The notes beneath the pieces are model-generated. The model worked only from the letters and a program-made list of their open reading frames with translations. It had not been told where the DNA came from and ran no database searches. Positions 59,673 to 64,000 of a DNA stretch of 64,000 nucleotides are shown one piece after another (the first letter of the stretch is position 1; every line of letters begins with the position of its first letter). This DNA comes from Phorcus lineatus (lineage: Eukaryota > Mollusca > Gastropoda > Trochida > Trochidae), in assembly GCA_921293015.1 (NCBI GenBank), contig OV121086.1, positions 27,204,254 to 27,268,253 of the forward strand, read 5' to 3'. Both the position numbers and the translations under genes were made by a program.

Positions 59673-59821
59673 CCGGAAGTTCCCACGACGCAGACGCGTG
59701 GGTGTTGAGTCCATTTGGAAGACGATCTCTTGTGCGTTGTATACGGGAAGATGTCTTCACTTTGTTCCCCCCAGATGCGGAAGTGTTTGAGAAGTACTTT
59801 AAAGAAATGATAAAAGTGTAA
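59673..59821 (+). CDS. Candidate terminal exon, unknown protein
   Basis: A GC-rich open stretch ends in TAA at 59819-59821. A long pyrimidine tract with CTGGAGTTTCAG precedes 59673, a strong acceptor that would enter in phase 1. The peptide contains SSHDADAWVLSPFGRRSL and ends DAEVFEKYFKEMIKV. Alternatively the frame continues back to ATG 59603 without splicing. The apparent hydrophobic leader would then be the translated pyrimidine tract, which makes that reading suspect. In either reading GRR after WVLSPF resembles an amidation and dibasic cleavage site. No family recognised, no upstream exon located. Confidence 0.33.
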
Positions 59822-60115
59822 TGAAGAGAAAGGGAGAAAGAGAGAGGGAGACAGAGAGAAGGAGACAGAGACAGAGACAGAAAGAGAGAGACAGAGAGAG
59901 AAAGACAAACACAGCAAAAACTGAGAGAAACATAAATAGAAAGAATGAAAGAGACGGACATAGAGACTGACAGACACACAGAGCCAGAGAGAGATAAATT
60001 TGAGATAGACAAACAGACAGTTAGACACTGTCAGATTGTGAGACAGACAGATACAGCGAAGGTCGGAAGAGACTGAGAGACACACAGAGGGAACTAGAAA
60101 TACTGCAGACAAATT
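59822..60115 (+). repeat. Purine-rich (AGAG/ACAG)n repeat
   Basis: About 290 bp of AGAGAGA and GACAGAGA units. Leu/Ser/Val-rich frames on the minus strand are artefacts. Confidence 0.9.
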
Positions 60116-61099
60116 CCCTATGAAATAGAGAGAAAAATCAATGTGACACTGACTTACTTAACATTGAGATTCACAGTTATTATTTGAAAAAATTGTTTTG
60201 AGCCACAAAAGTTTTCAGTGTTAAAGTACATGATCGTATTCAGCAATTCATATAAAAGTGAATTTTATAAGTACCATACTTCATATCTTCATATCAACAT
60301 GAACACATTGATGTATATTTGTTTACATGAATTTAAACAAAATGAGATCCTCTGTAACTGTGGTGCTACTAAACTACTAAATACTGCAAGAAGTTGTGAT
60401 TTTTAAAACCAATAACTACATTTGTACGCTTTTTTCAGACGTTTTTTTTTGTGGGGCTAGACTAACAATTAGAAGCTGAAATGAAAATTTGGACAATAAG
60501 TAAGCGAAATGAGAACAAATATTAATTAAAACTAAAAGTGGACTGAAATTTCTTCATTTCTGAAATTTTCTTATAGACGTACCTGCTGAGGCCTCTATCT
60601 TAATCTAAGGTCTGCCTGGCAAACTAATTCTTTACAGACAATGACTTGGATATTTGACAAATATTTGATTAGTATCTAATCCCTTCATTAAACCTATTTC
60701 ACTTAACAAACAAGAGACACAAACACTATATATCTACATTGAGATAGGTATTGATTCGTTGCCCAATTAACCGAGTTCTCGTAGACACACCGAGTGTTTG
60801 GGTCAAAAGCATAGACACTGGTCATCTGTGATACACTGCACATGTAGAACATTTGGAAATACAATCAAACCTTCCATAGCGGCCACCTCTATGTAAAGGC
60901 CAATGGCTTGATGCTTGGTTCGACAAAGCGTCCATTGAAGACTTACACTAAGTATCTGAAAAACATTCTTAAATTGTATTTAATATAAGCAGAGGAGCCT
61001 CAGAGAAATAACTCTTTCAAATGTCGTTGACTTCAACTCTAGCCTAGTCCTGCTTCATGACTGTATATAAATAGGAGCCTTTCACTGCGTGAAAAAATG
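60116..61099. other. Intergenic, no gene seen
   Basis: No recognisable feature. Confidence 0.4.
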
Positions 61100-61565
61100 A
61101 TATTTAAAATCTTGTAAATATCTATTAAAATTGTTTTTTACAAGATATTTACAAAGATTAAAATACTTCTTTACAAAATAATAAATATATTAAATGTCAT
61201 CTTTAAAAGATATTTTCAAGATATTTAATCCCTTTGTAAATATTTGAAAAGGTTTGTAAAGTTTTGTAAAGTTTTGTAAATGTTTTTAAATATCATTTTT
61301 AATCTGAAATAAATATTTTTAAATATGATGATTAGTTTGTAAATATCATCTTTAATCTGCATTAGATATTTGTAAATATCATCTTTAATCTGCATTAGAT
61401 TATGTAAATTACATATTTAATCTGCATTAGATATTGAAAAATACATCTTTAATCTGCATTTTGATATAGAAAATTACATCTTTTATCTGTATTAGATATT
61501 GTAAATAACATATGTATAAAATAGTGTCAATAAAAACTTTAATCTTTATTAGATATTGTAAAGAA
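61100..61565 (+). repeat. AT-rich minisatellite, about 33-bp period, with inverted units
   Basis: Units of TTTGTAAATATCATCTTTAA followed by TCTGCATTAGATA at 61337..61510, five to six copies. The 5' part (61100..61330) holds related units in both orientations (CTTGTAAATATCT and ACAAGATATTTACAAAG). Confidence 0.82.
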
Positions 61566-64000
61566 CATCTTTTTTGTCGATATAAAAAATGTTAATCTTT
61601 TTTTAACATTGAACTTAGATTCGTATAGGTTTGTACCTTGGTGCCTTGCTTATATCATTGAAAGAGAATAAGGAGATATCTGATAAATAAAGTTACTTTG
61701 TAATGAAAGATATTGATAAAAAGTTTCGTAAATTTGATAGCATTGCCTTTGGAATGGGATGATCAACATTCTTTTATTCCCTTATCTTCTAAAAGTTTCT
61801 AAGATGGATAAAAGATGAACGGTAGTTAAAATGGAAATCTGATGGAATTTGCATGATTTTTCACAAAGACTCATATACAGCGAGGTTAATAATATTATTC
61901 GTTTTGCTCCTTTTTAAAATTCATTACCATCAATATTTTATTTAAATATACTGCTCCTAAATACTCTTACAGTTATGTTAACTTACTGACTGGGATTACC
62001 TTTGAATATAAAGTGCATTGATTACAATACCACTGTATTTGAATTTTTTAAATATATTTGATTTTAAGAACTATTCCACAATTAATATGAAAAAAAATAA
62101 TTATCTGCATTTTGACGGTCATTATAACTAGTTCTATCGAATCAAACGGCATACAAAGTCACTCATGGTTAGATGAAAACCCTTTCTTTTAAAAGTTATA
62201 ACAATAATTCAAAATTAATATTGTATAAATCTAGCGTCCTTCTTAAAATCAGTTTTGACAATATATGTGGTAAATCTGACTTGAAAAAACCCTTTGTAAA
62301 ATGACCTACCTCAGACACTGATATATATTATCCATTCTTGTAACTTGTATATCCTTATACACAATGTAAGCTACAACAGTTTCCATTCAGCACTGAGCAT
62401 GCACAGTGTTAATCTGACAGCTTGGCATGAGAACGAGAGATTGGCATTGAGTCATAAATGACAAACAGTAATTAGTGGGCACCACTTGTGACTGGTGTAT
62501 GGCTAAAACAACATACACAGATCTCGGAATGGTCCATGTTGTTTTAACAAATTGGGCCCTTTTTGCATTGATCATGTAGATACTTTAATGAATAGAAAAA
62601 ATTGTTTAAGTTTTAAACATCATCTTGAATGATATTTTATATGTTTCGGTCCAATGTATGTCACATACTTGCACAGCTTACAATTCGACCTGCTTATCCT
62701 TATGGAAATGTACAAATTACCAGTACTATGTAATAAAATACTAACATTTTGAAACTAAATGTTATGTTCCTACATGTAAATAAAATCAATTTTAGTATGA
62801 TACATGGCTTCAAGAATCTTACAAAGGTATATACGTCGGTCCCATTTTGAAATTTTATCAGTTTTGACTCAAAACGCGTTTAGTCTATTGACTAACGTTT
62901 TGAAACTGAAATACATCTCTATAAGGTGTTCTATTTATCAATGGAAATACATTTAAGCAAACAAAGATTCTTACTCTAGCCACGACTTTGAAGTGCCACG
63001 CGTTTTTTTCTCAAAGATATATCAAAAATATTGTAAAAGATAAGTGACTAAAAGGTATAATACTTGCACTTTCAGTGAGTGAAATGTTAACTCCCGCTTC
63101 ACAAATTGCATGTGTTTCATGAGTCTTGATAATCTTCTCTGAATTGGTCATATTTAAGAATTCAAGATTCAACTGTCTGGTGACATATTTTTATTGAACA
63201 AGTTGATAATGTGGGATGGGCAGGATAGGGTGTTTCTTGAAGGAGGAACAAATTGAGACGTCTCACCCCTGGCTAATGCCATATTTTACAGCCCCGTTCA
63301 TTACATAATTATTGTCGTAAAGACTCTTCGATCCTTATGATCTCAAGACTAATTACAGGAAAGGCTAATTAGTTGGCTCCAATCAGTCTATTGGGTCTTA
63401 TCGCAGGTGCACGGATGTACTTGTCTTGTGGAAGGGGAGAGTGTTAGGCAATCAAAAGTTCAGGAGACATGACATGTGACAATATATTAGCTTGAACCCC
63501 TTACAATTGGTCAAAACATAGTATATAACAAAATTTAAAGAACTGGATTTACGACTCTTGCTCGTGTGTTGGTCAAGATTCAAGAACTCCTCTGGTGAGT
63601 AACTTAATATTTTTTGTTGGGATTTCATCCTTGTTATTGATATAGGTATACAAGGTAAGTGAGATCTACATGAGGTATGGAAGGATTTACTCATGTCATC
63701 TTGGTTAAAACAATATCTATTTCAAAAATGAAAAGGATGTCATGTCAATTTTAGTATGTTTTTACTGAACTTATTTACGTGAATCTGGCATTCATTGAAC
63801 ACTATACCAGGATAAAATGTTATCCATAATTCAGTAAAATAAATATTATATAATATAACATGCGGACTGATTAGTTTGGTAATACAATTAACGCTCATTT
63901 AACAAGATATATAAAATGGTTATGTAAATATGTAATATGAATATTAATATGTACACTCGATGTATTGTAACGATGTATAAACAAAAGACTACAAATGAAT
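61566..64000. other. Intergenic, no gene seen
   Basis: AT-rich; open frames at 62387..62575 and 63452..63694 on the minus strand have no recognisable domain or splice context. Confidence 0.4.

Noticed and set aside
59590-60112. Ser/Leu/Val-rich minus-strand frames that mimic membrane proteins
   Set aside because: They translate the purine-rich repeat at 59822..60115.

Overview
The window looks like nuclear DNA of an invertebrate animal, most likely a mollusc or another lophotrochozoan. It is AT-rich, has spliced genes with GT/AG junctions, holds two neighbouring RING/B-box/coiled-coil/beta-propeller (TRIM-type) genes of the kind strongly expanded in molluscs, and is full of small dispersed repeats: tRNA-headed SINEs, MITE-like elements, non-LTR fragments and microsatellites. 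Nothing points to bacterial DNA. The species cannot be named from what is seen.

Gene-bearing part (1-28350). Two direct paralogues of a TRIM-like E3 ubiquitin ligase lie about 19.7 kb apart on the + strand. Copy A lacks its first 46 codons (off the left edge): exon 1..157, intron, exon 3637..5282. Copy B is complete: exon 19837..20131, intron, exon 23301..24949, about 647 residues. Both share one phase-1 intron, and similarity continues through the introns and about 1 kb of 3' flank, so this is a segmental duplication. Later insertions differ: copy A carries a dead Tc1-like transposon in its intron and an old LINE 3' end behind the gene. Copy B carries two inverted short repeats and an internally deleted LINE in its intron, plus a very young 2.3-kb LTR retrotransposon 53 bp after the stop codon. 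That element has LTRs identical by eye, an AAGT target duplication, and a zinc-knuckle ORF but no pol.

Repeat-rich part (28350-64000). No complete conventional gene was recognised. It holds a 1.1-kb DNA transposon with about 80-bp inverted repeats that contains a RecQ-helicase-like fragment, and whose empty target is preserved in a repeat copy 2 kb away. It also holds full and truncated SINEs, more members of a MITE-like family with ends close to TTAAAGGNGCAGTAGCACG, a 43-bp micro-insertion with a perfect 13-bp target duplication, recent tandem duplications, a 41-bp dimeric minisatellite, and simple repeats. Two weak candidate exons (41197..41281 and 59673..59821) and one promoter-like cluster (CRE, E-box, ETS palindrome, TATA; 55863..55998) are the only hints of host genes there.

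How the parts relate: the TRIM pair shows duplication followed by insertion. The SINEs and the deleted LINE in copy B share a 3' end of the type AAATATTG ... GGCGTTAA ... AACTCACTC, which suggests that one LINE family mobilised several non-autonomous families here. All coordinates of repeats and all similarity statements come from reading by eye, without alignment or database search.
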